Source of the DNA: Pseudonocardia sp. MH-G8
GTDB lineage: Bacteria; Actinomycetota; Actinomycetes; Mycobacteriales; Pseudonocardiaceae
DNA: 64,000 bases
Assembly: GCF_002262885.1 (NCBI RefSeq)
Contig: NZ_NKYF01000004.1
Location: forward strand, 186,710-250,709
Direction: 5' to 3'
A model generated the notes under the pieces. That model saw only the letters and a list, made by a program, of their open reading frames with translations, had not been told where the DNA came from and did no database searches. Of this stretch, positions 1-11,846 are shown in pieces. Positions within the stretch are counted from its first letter, which is position 1; the number at the start of each line of letters is the position of its first letter. The translations under genes were made by a program, and so were the position numbers.

Positions 1-137
1 TCGCCCATGGCGTGGGTGACGGTGCGAGTGGCCGGGGCCGGCGCGGCCCCCTCGGCGGCCTGTCCGCCCCCGCACGCCGTCAGCAGGAGCGCCCCGACGA
101 CCAGCGCAACCAGGCGCGCAGCAGATCTTCCGTGCAT
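1..137 (-). CDS. N-terminus of a lipoprotein, probable siderophore-binding ABC component (partial)
   Basis: Only the first 45 residues are inside the window; the gene continues past the left edge. The ATG is at 137 on the minus strand. A basic N-terminus and hydrophobic stretch lead to the lipobox LLTAC with Cys22, so the product should be lipid-anchored outside the membrane. The mature start (TRTVTHAMG) resembles the beginning of FecB-like ferric-siderophore-binding proteins; that assignment is inference from nine residues. A near-perfect palindrome of iron-box flavour ends 10 bp before the start codon, which fits iron control. Confidence 0.6.
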   Translation of the reverse strand, partial: MHGRSAARLVALVVGALLLTACGGGQAAEGAAPAPATRTVTHAMG

Positions 138-636
138 TGCCAGGATGGTTAGGCATGCCTAGCCTGATGTCAATGTGCGCCGCTGTGACGTCGCCCCGAG
201 CCGACCGACGACGCGGCGCCGTGCCCGGCCACCCCGGCAGGGCGTTGAGGTCGATCTCGGACGGATCATGGGTCGGTGATCGATCTCAGATCGACCCGAT
301 CACCCTTCGAAGGGCGATCAGCTGGACCTCGGAACGATCTTGACGCCCACGCTCTCGCCGTCGTGGGCCGAGGGGACGCGCGGGGCCCGAACGCGCAGCG
401 GCTCGGCGTCATCGTCCGGGAGTGCCTGCCGCGACCGGCCTCGACGTGGACGGCGGGCGGGCCCCGAGCTGCGGCGCAGCGTCCACTGGGGGTTGCGCCG
501 ACTCCTCGCGGGTATGACGGCTACGTCACCCGGGTGACTATCGGGTGAACGGCGGCGCCCCGTTCCCGGCGACCGGCGATCGGGTAGGTAGTTTTGTGAC
601 TTCCGCGACGGGGTTCTTGCAGCTGGGGGTGTGCCG
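138..636. other. Divergent intergenic region, lipoprotein / glgE
   Basis: No convincing gene lies here. It holds the palindrome at 147-164, a GATC-rich stretch with the inverted repeat GGTGATCG (275-282) / CGATCACC (297-304), and the perfect palindrome CCCTTCGAAGGG at 303-314. A G-rich Shine-Dalgarno-like run sits directly before the glgE start. Other open frames crossing the region are shadows of glgE. Confidence 0.6.
147..164. promoter_or_regulatory. Palindrome, candidate iron-dependent repressor site
   Basis: The 18-bp sequence GGTTAGGCATGCCTAGCC is a palindrome with one mismatched pair, centred on CATG, just upstream of the minus-strand lipoprotein. It contains the TTAGG/CCTAR half-sites of DtxR/IdeR boxes, but the spacing differs from the classical 19-bp box, so the regulator is inferred. 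Confidence 0.45.
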
Positions 637-2631
637 ATGACCGGTCGGCTCGGGATCGATGACGTCACACCCACTGTGAGCGGTGGTCGCCATCCGAGCA
701 AGGCCGTCGTCGGTGAGGTGGTCCCGATCACCGCGACGGTCTGGCGCGAGGGCCACGACGCCGTCGCCGCGAACGTCGTCTGGCGTCGCATCGGCAGCAA
801 CGGCGCCGCCCACCACGTCCGCATGTCGCCGCTCGGGCGCGGCACCGACCGGTTCACCGCCACCGTCGTGGCGGACGAGCCGGGGCTGTGGACCTTCCGC
901 GTGGACGCCTGGAGCGACCCGTGGGCCACCTGGCGCCACGCCGTCACCGTCAAGCTCTCGGCCGGGCAGGGTGCCGACGAGCTGGCCAACGACCTCGAGA
1001 TCGGCGCGCGGCTGCTGCAGCGCGTGGGCCGCCGTCCCGGCGAGCGCCCGCACCGCGACCTGCTCTTCGGCGCGGCCAACACGCTGCGCGACACGGCGCT
1101 GCCGCTGCACGCGCGCGTGGCGCCGGCGCTGTTCCCGGCCGTCGAGAAGATCATGACCGAGCGCCCGGTGCGGGAGCTGATCACGCGCGGGCGCCCGCAG
1201 CAGGTCCACGTGGACCGCGAGCGCGCCCTGTTCGGTTCCTGGTACGAGTTCTTCCCGCGCTCCACCGGGGGTCGCGACGAGACCGGGCGCGCCGTGCACG
1301 GCACGTTCGTCACCGCGGCCAAGGAGCTCGACCGGGTCGCGGCGATGGGCTTCGACGTGGTCTACCTGCCGCCGATCCACCCGGTCGGCACGGTGCACCG
1401 CAAGGGGCGCAACAACAACGTCAACGCCGGCGCGGACGACGTCGGCTCGCCGTGGGCGATCGGCTCCGCCGAGGGCGGCCACGACGCGATCGAGCCGGAA
1501 CTGGGCACGCTCGAGGACTTCGACGCCTTCGTCGCGCGCACGCACGACCTCGGGATGGAGGTCGCGCTCGACTTCGCGCTGCAGTGCGCCCCCGACCACC
1601 CCTGGGTGGCCGAGCACCCCGAGTGGTTCACGGTGCGCCCGGACGGCACGATCGCCTACGCGGAGAACCCGCCGAAGCGCTACCAGGACATCTACCCCGT
1701 CAACTTCGACAACGACCCCGCCGGCATCTACGCGGAGTCGCTGCGGGTGGTGCTGCACTGGGCCGAGCACGGTGTGCGGATCTTCCGCGTGGACAACCCG
1801 CACACCAAGCCGCCGAACTTCTGGCACTGGCTGATCTGGCAGGTCAAGTCCCGCTACCCGGACGTTCTGTTCCTGGCCGAGGCGTTCACCCGCCCGGCGC
1901 GGCTGTTCGGGCTCGCACGGCTGGGCTTCACGCAGTCCTACACCTACTTCACCTGGCGCACCACGAAGGCGGAGCTCACCGACTTCGCGCTGATGCACGC
2001 CGAGCGGGCCGACGAGTGCCGGCCCAACTACTTCGTCAACACCCCCGACATCCTGCACGAGTCGCTGCAGACCGGCGGCCCGGCGATGTTCGCGATCCGG
2101 GCCACGCTCGCCGCCACCCTGTCCCCGACCTACGGCGTGTACTCCGGGTTCGAGCTCTACGAGTCCCAGCCGGTGCGCCCGGGCAGCGAGGAGTACCTCG
2201 ACTCCGAGAAGTACGAGCTGCGCCCGCGCGATTTCGCCACCGCACTGAACGAGGGCCGCACGCTGGAGCCCTACCTCACCCGGCTCAACGAGATCCGTCG
2301 CGCCCACCCGGCGCTGCAGCAGCTGCGCGACCTGCACTTCCACCAGGTCGACAACGACGCGATCATCGCCTACTCCAAGACCGACCCGGCCACCGGCGAC
2401 ACCGTGCTCGTGGTGTGCACGCTCGACTCGCGCCAGGCGCAGGAGGGCACCACGTCGCTCGACATGCCCTCGCTCGGCGTGGAGTGGAACGAGCGCGTCA
2501 CCGTGCACGACGAGGTCAGCGGCGAGTCCTACCAGTGGGGCCAGTTCAACTACGTACGGCTGGAACCGCAGAACCACGTGGCGCACGTCTTCCGGGTGCA
2601 GCGGGACAGGACGCCCTCGACCCCACGATGA
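637..2631 (+). CDS. glgE: GlgE, alpha-1,4-glucan:maltose-1-phosphate maltosyltransferase
   Basis: This GH13_3 enzyme extends alpha-1,4-glucans with maltosyl units from maltose-1-phosphate in the cytoplasm. The 664-residue product is close to the usual length. The N-terminal beta-sandwich domain (about residues 1-100) precedes the (beta/alpha)8 barrel. The nucleophile is Asp386 in FRVDNPHTK and the acid/base is Glu415 in FLAEAFT. The maltose-phosphate-site signatures [14 protein letters not shown] (here [10 protein letters not shown]) and NPPKRYQD are present. The ATG at 637 is preferred because GGGGG lies about 9 nt upstream; a GTG at 631 is also in frame. It works with treS, the maltokinase and glgB of this window. 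Confidence 0.97.
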   Translation: MTGRLGIDDVTPTVSGGRHPSKAVVGEVVPITATVWREGHDAVAANVVWRRIGSNGAAHHVRMSPLGRGTDRFTATVVADEPGLWTFRVDAWSDPWATWRHAVTVKLSAGQGADELANDLEIGARLLQRVGRRPGERPHRDLLFGAANTLRDTALPLHARVAPALFPAVEKIMTERPVRELITRGRPQQVHVDRERALFGSWYEFFPRSTGGRDETGRAVHGTFVTAAKELDRVAAMGFDVVYLPPIHPVGTVHRKGRNNNVNAGADDVGSPWAIGSAEGGHDAIEPELGTLEDFDAFVARTHDLGMEVALDFALQCAPDHPWVAEHPEWFTVRPDGTIAYAENPPKRYQDIYPVNFDNDPAGIYAESLRVVLHWAEHGVRIFRVDNPHTKPPNFWHWLIWQVKSRYPDVLFLAEAFTRPARLFGLARLGFTQSYTYFTWRTTKAELTDFALMHAERADECRPNYFVNTPDILHESLQTGGPAMFAIRATLAATLSPTYGVYSGFELYESQPVRPGSEEYLDSEKYELRPRDFATALNEGRTLEPYLTRLNEIRRAHPALQQLRDLHFHQVDNDAIIAYSKTDPATGDTVLVVCTLDSRQAQEGTTSLDMPSLGVEWNERVTVHDEVSGESYQWGQFNYVRLEPQNHVAHVFRVQRDRTPSTPR

Positions 2632-2703
2632 TCGCGGGTATCGGATGTCCACGGTCGTCGCCGCAGCCGTACACACCCGACACCCGACACCCGCCGCCCG
2701 TGC

Positions 2704-3315
2704 TCAGCGTGGCGAGTGCAGCCAGGGCTCGCGCAGGTCGTGGTACCGCACGTCCTGCATGAGATCGAACTCCTCGCGGAGCGTCTCCGCCACCTCGGCC
2801 GGGGGCTCGCCGCGCTCGGCAGCGCGGGCGTCCTCCTCCGAGGTGAAGTAGGCGACCTGTGTGAAGGCCCCCTCCTCACCGTCGTGCAGGGCGGTGAAGA
2901 AGCCGAGCAGGTCGGGGCGCACGGCCGAGGACCGCTCGTCGAGCACCGCCGTCAGCTCGCGCATCCTGGGCACGTCGTCCGTCCGGCCCTGGATCACCTG
3001 GACGAAGCCCGCGCGGTCCGACCCGCCGCCGCGGCCCGTGTCCACCTCGCTGCAGTCGTGGAACGCCACCTCACCGCTGAACAGCTTCGACGCCCCGGAC
3101 CACCACTCGCCCTGCACCGCCCGCCCGCTGTTGCGCTGCGCCGCCTCCGGCGAGGCGAAGCGGGCCACGCCGACGAAGGTGCCGTCCTCGGCCACGCCGG
3201 CCGTACTCCCCAGCCAGCCCTCGGCGTCCGGGGCGAGCCGCTCCACCCAGTCCTCGAGGGCCTGGCGCACCTGGCCCGCGTCGGTCACCTGTCCCTGGAA
3301 CACCTGTACGAACAC
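2704..3315 (-). CDS. Tandem antibiotic-biosynthesis-monooxygenase-like (ABM) protein
   Basis: The 203-residue product is two copies of a dimeric alpha/beta-barrel (ABM-like) domain. One starts at residue 1 (FVQVFQG) and the other near residue 104 (FVQVIQG), each followed by a conserved pattern ending in a hydrophobic strand. Two fused copies could form the barrel within one chain. The GTG start at 3315 is supported by AGGAAGGAG six bases upstream. The frame stays open to 3594 and would add a hydrophobic segment, but the strong ribosome site argues against that extension. The substrate is unknown. The gene converges on glgE. Confidence 0.75.
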   Translation of the reverse strand: MFVQVFQGQVTDAGQVRQALEDWVERLAPDAEGWLGSTAGVAEDGTFVGVARFASPEAAQRNSGRAVQGEWWSGASKLFSGEVAFHDCSEVDTGRGGGSDRAGFVQVIQGRTDDVPRMRELTAVLDERSSAVRPDLLGFFTALHDGEEGAFTQVAYFTSEEDARAAERGEPPAEVAETLREEFDLMQDVRYHDLREPWLHSPR

Positions 3316-3825
3316 GGCGGCTCCTTCCTGGTGCGGGGCGTTCAGGGTCCTCCACCTGCGGTCCCGGCAGAACCCTCGAATCCGTGCGCGATCGACCACG
3401 TGCGGTGACGGCACCACTGAGTCCCGACCGACGTGGGTGGCCGGTGTGCGATGTCCGTGGCCCCGCAGCATCAGCGTCACCCCGACGGCGACGACGGCGA
3501 CCAGCAACGTCATCCCGACCAGACCCAGACCTTGCCGACGAGCCGACCGGCAACCTCGTAGCAATTGGCCCCGATGCTGCGCGTGCCCGTTCAACCGGTC
3601 CGCACGTCACCTACTCCGCGTAGCGCCGGAGCCCGCCTCTGTCGCGGGTCGCGGGCGGTGACCGTTCGTACCGGCCCGATGACTCCTCTGAGGTCCTCCT
3701 CCCGGGCGGCAGTTACGCTCGCACCGGCCGCCGAGCCACGTCCTGCGCACGGGCATCCGCCCGGTAAGACTGGCCGGGTGCCCCCTCCGCCATCAGTCCC
3801 CGCCCGGTAGGAACGCGATACCCCC
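3316..3825. other. Divergent intergenic region, ABM protein / treS
   Basis: About 510 bp without a supported gene. The minus frame of the ABM gene stays open into it and encodes a hydrophobic run around 3460-3530, which could be chance. It presumably holds the promoters for the ABM gene and for the treS-maltokinase operon. A weak GGTAGGA lies about 13 bases before the treS ATG. No clear terminator or repeat was seen. Confidence 0.5.
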
Positions 3826-5573
<1,748 letters not shown>

Positions 5574-5577
<4 letters not shown>

Positions 5578-6977
5578 ATCTCGCCGAGGAGCTTCCCGCC
5601 CTGTTGCCCCAGTGGCTGCCCACGCAGCGCTGGTTCGCCGCGAAGGGCCGGCCGGTCCGCACGGTCACCGTCGCGGCGGTCACCCCGCTGCGCACGGGCG
5701 CGGAACCGCTCCTCGACCTGGTGCTGCTCGCCGTCGCGTTCGCCGACGATTCGCCCGTGCAGCACTACCAGCTCCTCGTCGGCCGCCGGGAGCAGCCGCG
5801 CGGCGAGCTGGAGCACAGCATGATCGGGAAGATCGGCGCCCACCTCGCCTACGACGGGCTCTGGGACCCCGCGGTCACGGAATGGCTGCTGGACGCCATC
5901 CGCTCCGGCTTCACCGCGGGCGATGTGCGGTTCGTGCCCGAGCCCGGCGCCACCCTCGCCGAGAAGGGCCCGGGGAGGGTGCTGGGCGTCGAGCAGTCCA
6001 ACACCTCGGTGTCGTGGGGCGAGCAGTCGATCCTCAAGCTGTTCCGCCGCGTGCTGCCCGGCGTCAACCCCGACCTCGAGCTGCACCGGGCCCTGCGGTC
6101 GGTCGGCAGCACCGAGGTGGCCGCGCTGCAGGGCGCGATCGAGGGCGTCCTGGACGGTGAGCCGGTCACGCTGGGCATGCTGCAGGACTACGCCGCCAAC
6201 TCCGCCGACGGCTGGTTGATGGCCCAGGCGAGCGTCCGGGACCTGCTCGCCGAGGGCGACCTGCGCGCCGACGAGGTGGGTGGCGACTTCGCGGCCGAGG
6301 CGTCCCGCCTGGGCGAGACGATCGGGGTGGTGCACGCCGAGCTGCGCGAGGCGCTCGGCACCGGCGAGGGCGACCCCCGCGCGCTGGCCGCCGCCTGGCG
6401 GGACCGCCTCACCGCGGCGGCCGCCGAGGTACCGGCGCTCACCGCGCACGTCGAGCGGATCCGCGCCGGGTACGACGCGGTCGCTGCGCTGACCGGCAGC
6501 GTGCCCGTCCAGCGTGTGCACGGCGACCTGCACCTGGGCCAGACGCTGCGCACGCCCTACGGCTGGCTCGTGATCGACTTCGAGGGCGAGCCCGCCGCGC
6601 CGCTCGACGAACGCATCCGGCCGGACTCGGCGCTGCGTGACGTCGCCGGCATGCTCCGCTCGTTCGACTACGCCGCGTTCCACCAGCTCTCCCAGTGGGA
6701 GCCCGCAGGCGACTGGACCGACCCGGACCACGACTCCCAGCTCGCCTGGCGGGCCCGTGAGTGGGCCCAGCGCAACCGCAGCGCCTTCTGCGACGGCTAC
6801 GCCCTGCGCGCGGGCGGCGACCCGCGTGAGCAGGCGGCCCTGCTGCGCGGCTTCGAGCTGGACAAGGCCGTCTACGAGGTGGTCTACGAGACGCGCAGCC
6901 GACCCGCCTGGGCCGTGATCCCGCTGGCGTCGATCGAGCGGCTCACCGCCGAGGCGCAGTCCGACGCGGGCGTCTAG
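5574..6977 (+). CDS. mak: Maltokinase
   Basis: Maltokinase phosphorylates maltose with ATP to give maltose-1-phosphate, the GlgE donor. The 467-residue protein has the N-terminal cap typical of the family ([10 protein letters not shown]) and an aminoglycoside-phosphotransferase-like fold. The nucleotide region contains [11 protein letters not shown] and ILKLF, the catalytic loop is VHGDLHLGQ and the metal-binding motif is VIDFEGEP. The ATG overlaps the treS stop by four bases. The symbols pep2 and mak are both used for this family. Confidence 0.95.
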
Positions 6978-7036
6978 TACCCCGGCCACAACCTGGCCAC
7001 CGGCCCGTTGTCAGGGGCGTGGGACACACTGGCGGC

Positions 7037-8053
7037 GTGACGGCGGCAGACCTCTCCCTGGCCCGCGGGGGCGACGACGCGGCGTTCCACCGGCTCGTCG
7101 AGCCACTGCAGGGTGAGCTGCGCGCGCACTGCTACCGGATGCTCGGTTCCCTGCACGACGCCGAGGACGCCCTGCAGGACGCGCTGCTGCGGGCCTGGCG
7201 CGGGATCGGCCGTTTCGAGGAGCGCAGCTCGGTGCGCGCCTGGCTGTACCGCATCGCCACCAACACCTGCCTGGACGCGATCGGCAGCCGGGGAAGGCGG
7301 GCGCTGCCGGTCGACCTGGGCCCGGCGGCGGAGCACGCGGTGCTCGACGACCATGCGCTCACCGAAATCGCCTGGCTCGGCCCCTACCCCGACGACGGCG
7401 TGGCCGACGGGCCCGCGGCCCCGCACGTCCGCTACGAGCAGCGCGAGAGCGTCGAGCTGGCGTTCGTCGCCGCTCTCCAGCACCTGCCGGGCAACCAGCG
7501 TGCCGCGCTGCTGCTGTTCGAGGTGCTGGGCTACTCGGCCCGCGAGGTCGCCGAGACCCTCGGCACCACCGTCGCGTCGGTCAACAGCGCCCTGCAACGC
7601 GCGCGCAAGGTCGTCGAGGAGCTGCGGCCCGAGCAGAGCCAGCAGCAGACGCTGCGCGCGCTCGGCGACGTCCGCCTGCGGGAGGTGGTCGCGCAGTACT
7701 CCGACGCGCTCGAGCGCGGCGACGCCGACGCGCTCGTCACCCTGCTCACGGCCGACGTCAGCTGGTCGATGCCGCCGCTGGCGAGCTGGTACCGCGGCCG
7801 TGCCGCCGTCACCGACTTCCTGGTCCGGCTGCCGCTGCGCGAGCGCTGGCGCCACCTGCCGGTGCGCGCCAACGGGCAGCAGGCGGTGGCCTGCTACATC
7901 TGGGACGAGCGCGTCGGGCACTTCCGCGGCGCCGCCCTCGACGTCCTCACGTTCCGCGGCGACCGGCTCGCCGCGGTCACCGCGTTCCTCGACGGGTCGC
8001 TGTTCCCACGCTTCGGGCTGCCGGAGAGCCTGCCCGCGGAGCCGGGCTCGTGA
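7037..8053 (+). CDS. ECF RNA polymerase sigma factor with C-terminal SnoaL-like domain
   Basis: Sigma region 2 (about residues 10-75, with HCYRMLGSLHDAEDALQD) and region 4 (about 130-190, with HLPGNQRAALLLFEVLGYS and an HTH) are followed by a SnoaL/NTF2-like domain of about 120 residues. That architecture is typical of SigG/SigJ-like actinobacterial ECF factors, where the extra domain tunes activity. No anti-sigma gene is adjacent. The GTG at 7037 (MTAADLSLARGGDDAAF) is chosen because it looks like a normal ECF N-terminus and CACACT, a weak -10 hexamer, ends six bases before it; GTG 7019 is an alternative. The regulon is not evident. Confidence 0.88.
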   Translation: MTAADLSLARGGDDAAFHRLVEPLQGELRAHCYRMLGSLHDAEDALQDALLRAWRGIGRFEERSSVRAWLYRIATNTCLDAIGSRGRRALPVDLGPAAEHAVLDDHALTEIAWLGPYPDDGVADGPAAPHVRYEQRESVELAFVAALQHLPGNQRAALLLFEVLGYSAREVAETLGTTVASVNSALQRARKVVEELRPEQSQQQTLRALGDVRLREVVAQYSDALERGDADALVTLLTADVSWSMPPLASWYRGRAAVTDFLVRLPLRERWRHLPVRANGQQAVACYIWDERVGHFRGAALDVLTFRGDRLAAVTAFLDGSLFPRFGLPESLPAEPGS

Positions 8054-8104
8054 GGACCAGCCGGCGGATGTCCCCCGGCCCGCCGCGGTGAGGCGGGAAC
8101 CGCG

Positions 8105-8620
8105 TCAGCCCGGCAGCACCTCGCCCGCCGCGAGCTGCGCCACGAGCGCGTGCACGTCGTGGGTCGCCAGCAGCCGGCTCACCGCGCACCCGGCCTGCGC
8201 GTAGACCTGCGGGTCGGCCCCCGCCGCGTGCAACCAGTCGCCGAGCGTCTCGGGCAGCGGCCCCGCCGGCTCGACGCGACACCGGTCCCCCGTCCCCGCG
8301 GGCTGGAGGTAGCGGGCGTCGTCCGAGACGAGCACCGCGAGGCCCTCGTCGAACCACTGCGGCACGGTCGCCGATCCCAGCCGGGCGTGCAGCTCCACGT
8401 GCGTCAGCTCGTGCGCGGCGATCACGGGGTCGATCCCGCGCGGCGAGAGCATCACGGCACGGTTCAGCACGGCGATGCCCCGCTCGCCACCACCTCCGAT
8501 GCGCGCGTAGCAGGCGTCGGTGAGGCAGGCGAGGAACGCCGGGCCGCCGCGCAGGTCGCCGAAGAACTCCGCGACGCGCTGCGTCCCCTCGTCCACCCGG
8601 CCGACGCCCGCCACCACCAC
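8105..8620 (-). CDS. HELTH-motif putative zinc peptidase-like protein
   Basis: The C-terminal 100 residues carry AAHELTHVELHAR (His70, Glu71, His74 from the proposed start) and then WFDEGLAV (Glu92). This is the HExxH plus distal Glu pattern of gluzincin peptidases. Before it come FFGDLRGGPAFLAC and several cysteines. No signal peptide or membrane segment is visible. The start is uncertain: GTG 8620 is the first reasonable in-frame codon downstream of the repeat cluster at 8651-8718, but no ribosome site is clear. Divergent from glgB and convergent with the sigma gene. Substrate unknown. Confidence 0.6.
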   Translation of the reverse strand: MVVAGVGRVDEGTQRVAEFFGDLRGGPAFLACLTDACYARIGGGGERGIAVLNRAVMLSPRGIDPVIAAHELTHVELHARLGSATVPQWFDEGLAVLVSDDARYLQPAGTGDRCRVEPAGPLPETLGDWLHAAGADPQVYAQAGCAVSRLLATHDVHALVAQLAAGEVLPG

Positions 8621-8650
8621 CGGCGACGCCTGCGCGACCCCATATCCGCC

Positions 8651-8718
8651 CCTCCCACACCGATTCCTGTCCTCCCACACCGACTGCAACCGGTGTGGCG
8701 GCACCACGCTCGGTGTAC
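8651..8718. promoter_or_regulatory. Four helically phased half-sites upstream of glgB
   Basis: CCTCCCACACCGA occurs at 8651-8663 and 8671-8683, exactly 20 bp apart. The inverted form CGGTGT follows at 8691 and 8711, again 20 bp apart. The central pair forms CCACACCG-N8-CGGTGTGG (8675-8682 and 8691-8698). Two-turn phasing suggests cooperative binding by a repressor or activator in the divergent glgB/peptidase promoter region. The protein is not identified. Confidence 0.55.
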
Positions 8719-8813
8719 CAGCACGGAATCGGCGCGCGCGGTTCGCACCCAGAGTGATCACATCGTTGCGCCCAGGGTCGGCACCGCGCCGCGGAGGGCA
8801 ATAGGGTGCGCAG

Positions 8814-11800
8814 GTGGCTCGCGAGGAAAACGGGACCCAGATGATCAGCGAGCGGGTCGACCCGTGCCCGCCGGACCCACGGACGGTCGAACGGCTGCTC
8901 GGCGGCGCCCACCACGATCCGCACTCGGTCCTGGGCGCGCACCCGCACCCCGGCGGCACCGCCGTGCGCGTGCTGCGCCCGCACGCCGACGAGGTGCACG
9001 TCGTGCGCGCGGGCGGGGAGCGGCACCCGCTGGTCAAGGTGCACGACTCCGGCCTGTTCTCGGGCCTCGTGCCGGGTGAGCCCGCGGACTACCGGATCGC
9101 CGTGCGCTACGGCGAGCGCGTCGACGTCGTCGACGACCCGTACCGCTGGCTGCCCACCCTCGGCGAGGTCGACCTGCACCTGATCGGCGAGGGCCGCCAC
9201 GAGCGCCTGTGGGACGTGCTGGGGGCGCACCTGCGCCGCTACGACACGCCCGCCGGCCCCGTCACCGGCACGAGCTTCGCGGTCTGGGCGCCCACCGCGC
9301 AGGGCGTCCGCGTCACGGGCGACTTCGACGGCTGGTCCGGCTGGGCCCACCCGATGCGCGTGCTGGGCAGCTCGGGGATCTGGGAGCTGTTCGTCCCCGG
9401 CATCGAGCCCGGCACCCGCTACAAGTTCCGCATCCTGGGCCGCGACGGGCGCTGGCGCGACAAGGCCGACCCGATGGCGTTCCGCACCGAGATCCCGCCC
9501 GCCACCGCGTCCATCGTGGACGCCTCGACGCACCGGTGGGGCGACGAGGAGTGGCTGGAGGCCCGTGCGCGGCGGCAGGCGCACGCCGAGCCGATGAGCG
9601 TCTACGAGGCGCACCTCGGCTCGTGGCGCCCCGGGTTGGACTACCGGGAGCTCGCCCGCGAGATGGCGACGTACCTGGGCGAGATGGGGTTCACCCACGT
9701 CGAGCTGCTGCCGGTGGCCGAGCACCCGTTCGGCGGGTCCTGGGGCTACCAGGTCACCTCCTTCTACGCGCCCACGGCGCGGTTCGGCACCCCGGACGAC
9801 TTCCGCTGGTTCGTCGACCACCTGCACCAGCACGGCTTCGGCGTGATCATCGACTGGGTGCCCGGGCACTTCCCCCGCGACGAGTGGGCGCTCGCGAAGT
9901 TCGACGGCAGCGCGCTCTACGAGCACGCGGACCCGCGCCGCGGCGAGCAGCCCGACTGGGGCACGCTCGTGTTCGACTTCGGCCGCCGCGAGGTGCGCAA
10001 CTTCCTCGTCGCCAACGCCCTGTTCTGGCTGGACCAGTTCCACGTCGACGGCCTGCGCGTCGACGCCGTGGCCAGCATGCTCTACCTCGACTACTCCCGC
10101 CCCGAGGGCCAGTGGCTGCCCAACGTCCACGGTGGTCGGGAGAACCTCGACGCCGTCGCGTTCCTGCAGGAGATGAACGCCACCGTCTACCGCAACCACC
10201 CCGGCGTCATCACGATCGCCGAGGAGTCCACCGCGTGGCCGGGCGTCACCCGTCCCACGCACCTGGGCGGTCTGGGCTTCGGCTTCAAGTGGAACATGGG
10301 CTGGATGCACGACACGCTCGACTACGCGGGGCGTGACCCGATCTACCGGGGCTACCACCACAACCAGATGACGTTCTCGCTGATGTACGCGTTCAGCGAG
10401 AACTTCGTGCTGCCGCTCTCCCACGACGAGGTGGTCCACGGCAAGGGCTCGCTGTGGGCCCGCATGCCCGGCGACGCCTGGAACAAGTCGGCGAACCTGC
10501 GCGGCCTGCTGGCCTACATGTGGGCGCACCCGGGCAAGCAGCTGCTGTTCCAGGGCGGTGAGTTCGGCCAGGAGCGCGAGTGGTCGGAGTCGCGCCCGCT
10601 GGACTGGCACCTGCTCGAGGACCCGCTGCACGCAGGCGTCAAGACACTGGTCGGCGACCTGAACCGGGCCTACCGCGCCACCCCGGCCCTGTGGACGAGG
10701 GACTCCACGCCCGAGGGCTTCTCCTGGATCGACGCCAACGACGCCTCCGGCAACGTCCTGAGCTTCCTACGCCACGGCACCGACGCCGACGGCAAGCCGA
10801 CGGTGCTCGCCTGCGTCGCCAACTTCTCCGGCAGCCCCAAGCGCGACTACCGCGTCGGGCTGCCCTTCGCCGGCCGCTGGCGCGAGGTGCTCAACACCGA
10901 CGCGCAGATCTACGGCGGTTCTGGCGTCGGCAACCTGGGCGCGGTCGAGGCCGAGCAGGTCATGTGGCACGGGCGGCCCGCGTCGGCCGTGCTGCAGCTG
11001 CCGCCGGCCGGAGTGCTGTGGCTGGTGCCCGAGCCCGGGGCCGGTGCGGTGCGCCGTCGTTCGGCCGCCGCCGTCGCCGCCGCCGAGGCGGTGACCCCGC
11101 CGCGGGGCTTCGACATCCTGCCGCCGGGCGTGGCGGACGAGCCGGACCTCACCGCCGAGGTCCCCACGTCCGACGCGGGCGAACGCCACCCGGCGAGCGG
11201 GCCCGCCGCCGATCTGACGAGCACCGGCACCGACGACCTCGCCGCCGAGGTCCCCATGTCCGATGCGTCCCAGCGCCACCCGGTCGTCCAGCCCGGTGCC
11301 GACCCGGCGGGCACCGAGGACCTCGGTGACGAGCCCGATCTCGCGGCCGAGGTTCCGGTCTCCGACGTCCCCGCCCGCCCCTCGGCCGTCGCCGGCCCCT
11401 CCGCCACCACCACCGGGACGAGCGCACCGGTCACGACCTCGCCGGTGGCCGGCCCGGACCCGGACGCGGCGGGCACGCCGTGGACGGCCCCGCAACCGCG
11501 GCCCACACCGGGCGTCCGGGCAGGTGACGAGCCGCGCAGCGCCACGGACACCACGGGCGTCGACGCGCCGTCGCCCGCCGCGTCGCGCCCCGACGCAGGC
11601 CCCACGGAGGAGCCCGGCCCTTCGGCCGCCGCAACCGGCCTGCCCACGGCGTCCGGGGAAGGCGGCTCGGCGCTCGAGCCCGAGCAGCCCCGGGTCGAGC
11701 CGGCCGGGGAGCTCGCGACGACGGACGCGGTGCCCGACGCCCCCGCCCCGGACACCGACAGCGTGCTGGACGACGGACCTGCCGCTCCCGTCACGGGCGA

Positions 11801-11846
11801 GGCCCCGCCGGAGCCGGTCGACCCGGACCCCGGCGCCAGGCCCTGA
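8814..11846 (+). CDS. glgB: Glycogen branching enzyme with long acidic/Pro-Ala-rich C-terminal tail
   Basis: GlgB makes alpha-1,6 branches in glycogen or capsular glucan. Residues 1-740 are a normal bacterial enzyme: N-terminal modules, a CBM48-like domain, the GH13 barrel with Asp417 (GLRVDAVAS), Glu470 (IAEESTAWP) and Asp538 ([10 protein letters not shown]), and the C-terminal beta domain ending at VLWLVPEP. About 270 extra residues follow, rich in Pro, Ala, Asp, Glu, Thr and Ser and apparently disordered. Three imperfect copies of DLxAEVPxSD begin at residues 778, 808 and 842. The GTG at 8814 is chosen because TAGGGT (8802-8807) ends six bases before it, suggesting a leaderless transcript; an in-frame ATG at 8841 is possible. 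Confidence 0.95.
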   Translation: MAREENGTQMISERVDPCPPDPRTVERLLGGAHHDPHSVLGAHPHPGGTAVRVLRPHADEVHVVRAGGERHPLVKVHDSGLFSGLVPGEPADYRIAVRYGERVDVVDDPYRWLPTLGEVDLHLIGEGRHERLWDVLGAHLRRYDTPAGPVTGTSFAVWAPTAQGVRVTGDFDGWSGWAHPMRVLGSSGIWELFVPGIEPGTRYKFRILGRDGRWRDKADPMAFRTEIPPATASIVDASTHRWGDEEWLEARARRQAHAEPMSVYEAHLGSWRPGLDYRELAREMATYLGEMGFTHVELLPVAEHPFGGSWGYQVTSFYAPTARFGTPDDFRWFVDHLHQHGFGVIIDWVPGHFPRDEWALAKFDGSALYEHADPRRGEQPDWGTLVFDFGRREVRNFLVANALFWLDQFHVDGLRVDAVASMLYLDYSRPEGQWLPNVHGGRENLDAVAFLQEMNATVYRNHPGVITIAEESTAWPGVTRPTHLGGLGFGFKWNMGWMHDTLDYAGRDPIYRGYHHNQMTFSLMYAFSENFVLPLSHDEVVHGKGSLWARMPGDAWNKSANLRGLLAYMWAHPGKQLLFQGGEFGQEREWSESRPLDWHLLEDPLHAGVKTLVGDLNRAYRATPALWTRDSTPEGFSWIDANDASGNVLSFLRHGTDADGKPTVLACVANFSGSPKRDYRVGLPFAGRWREVLNTDAQIYGGSGVGNLGAVEAEQVMWHGRPASAVLQLPPAGVLWLVPEPGAGAVRRRSAAAVAAAEAVTPPRGFDILPPGVADEPDLTAEVPTSDAGERHPASGPAADLTSTGTDDLAAEVPMSDASQRHPVVQPGADPAGTEDLGDEPDLAAEVPVSDVPARPSAVAGPSATTTGTSAPVTTSPVAGPDPDAAGTPWTAPQPRPTPGVRAGDEPRSATDTTGVDAPSPAASRPDAGPTEEPGPSAAATGLPTASGEGGSALEPEQPRVEPAGELATTDAVPDAPAPDTDSVLDDGPAAPVTGEAPPEPVDPDPGARP

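Noticed and set aside
538..2676. Very long minus-strand open frame opposite glgE
   Set aside because: It is an antisense shadow of glgE with biased composition and no family features; high GC leaves opposite frames open.
3316..3594. N-terminal membrane extension of the ABM protein
   Set aside because: The frame stays open, but a strong ribosome site sits directly before GTG 3315 and ABM homologues do not carry such a head. Kept only as an alternative.
7977..10631. 884-codon minus-strand frame opposite the sigma factor and glgB
   Set aside because: It spans two confident genes on the other strand and reads as Arg/Pro/Gly-rich sequence with no domain.
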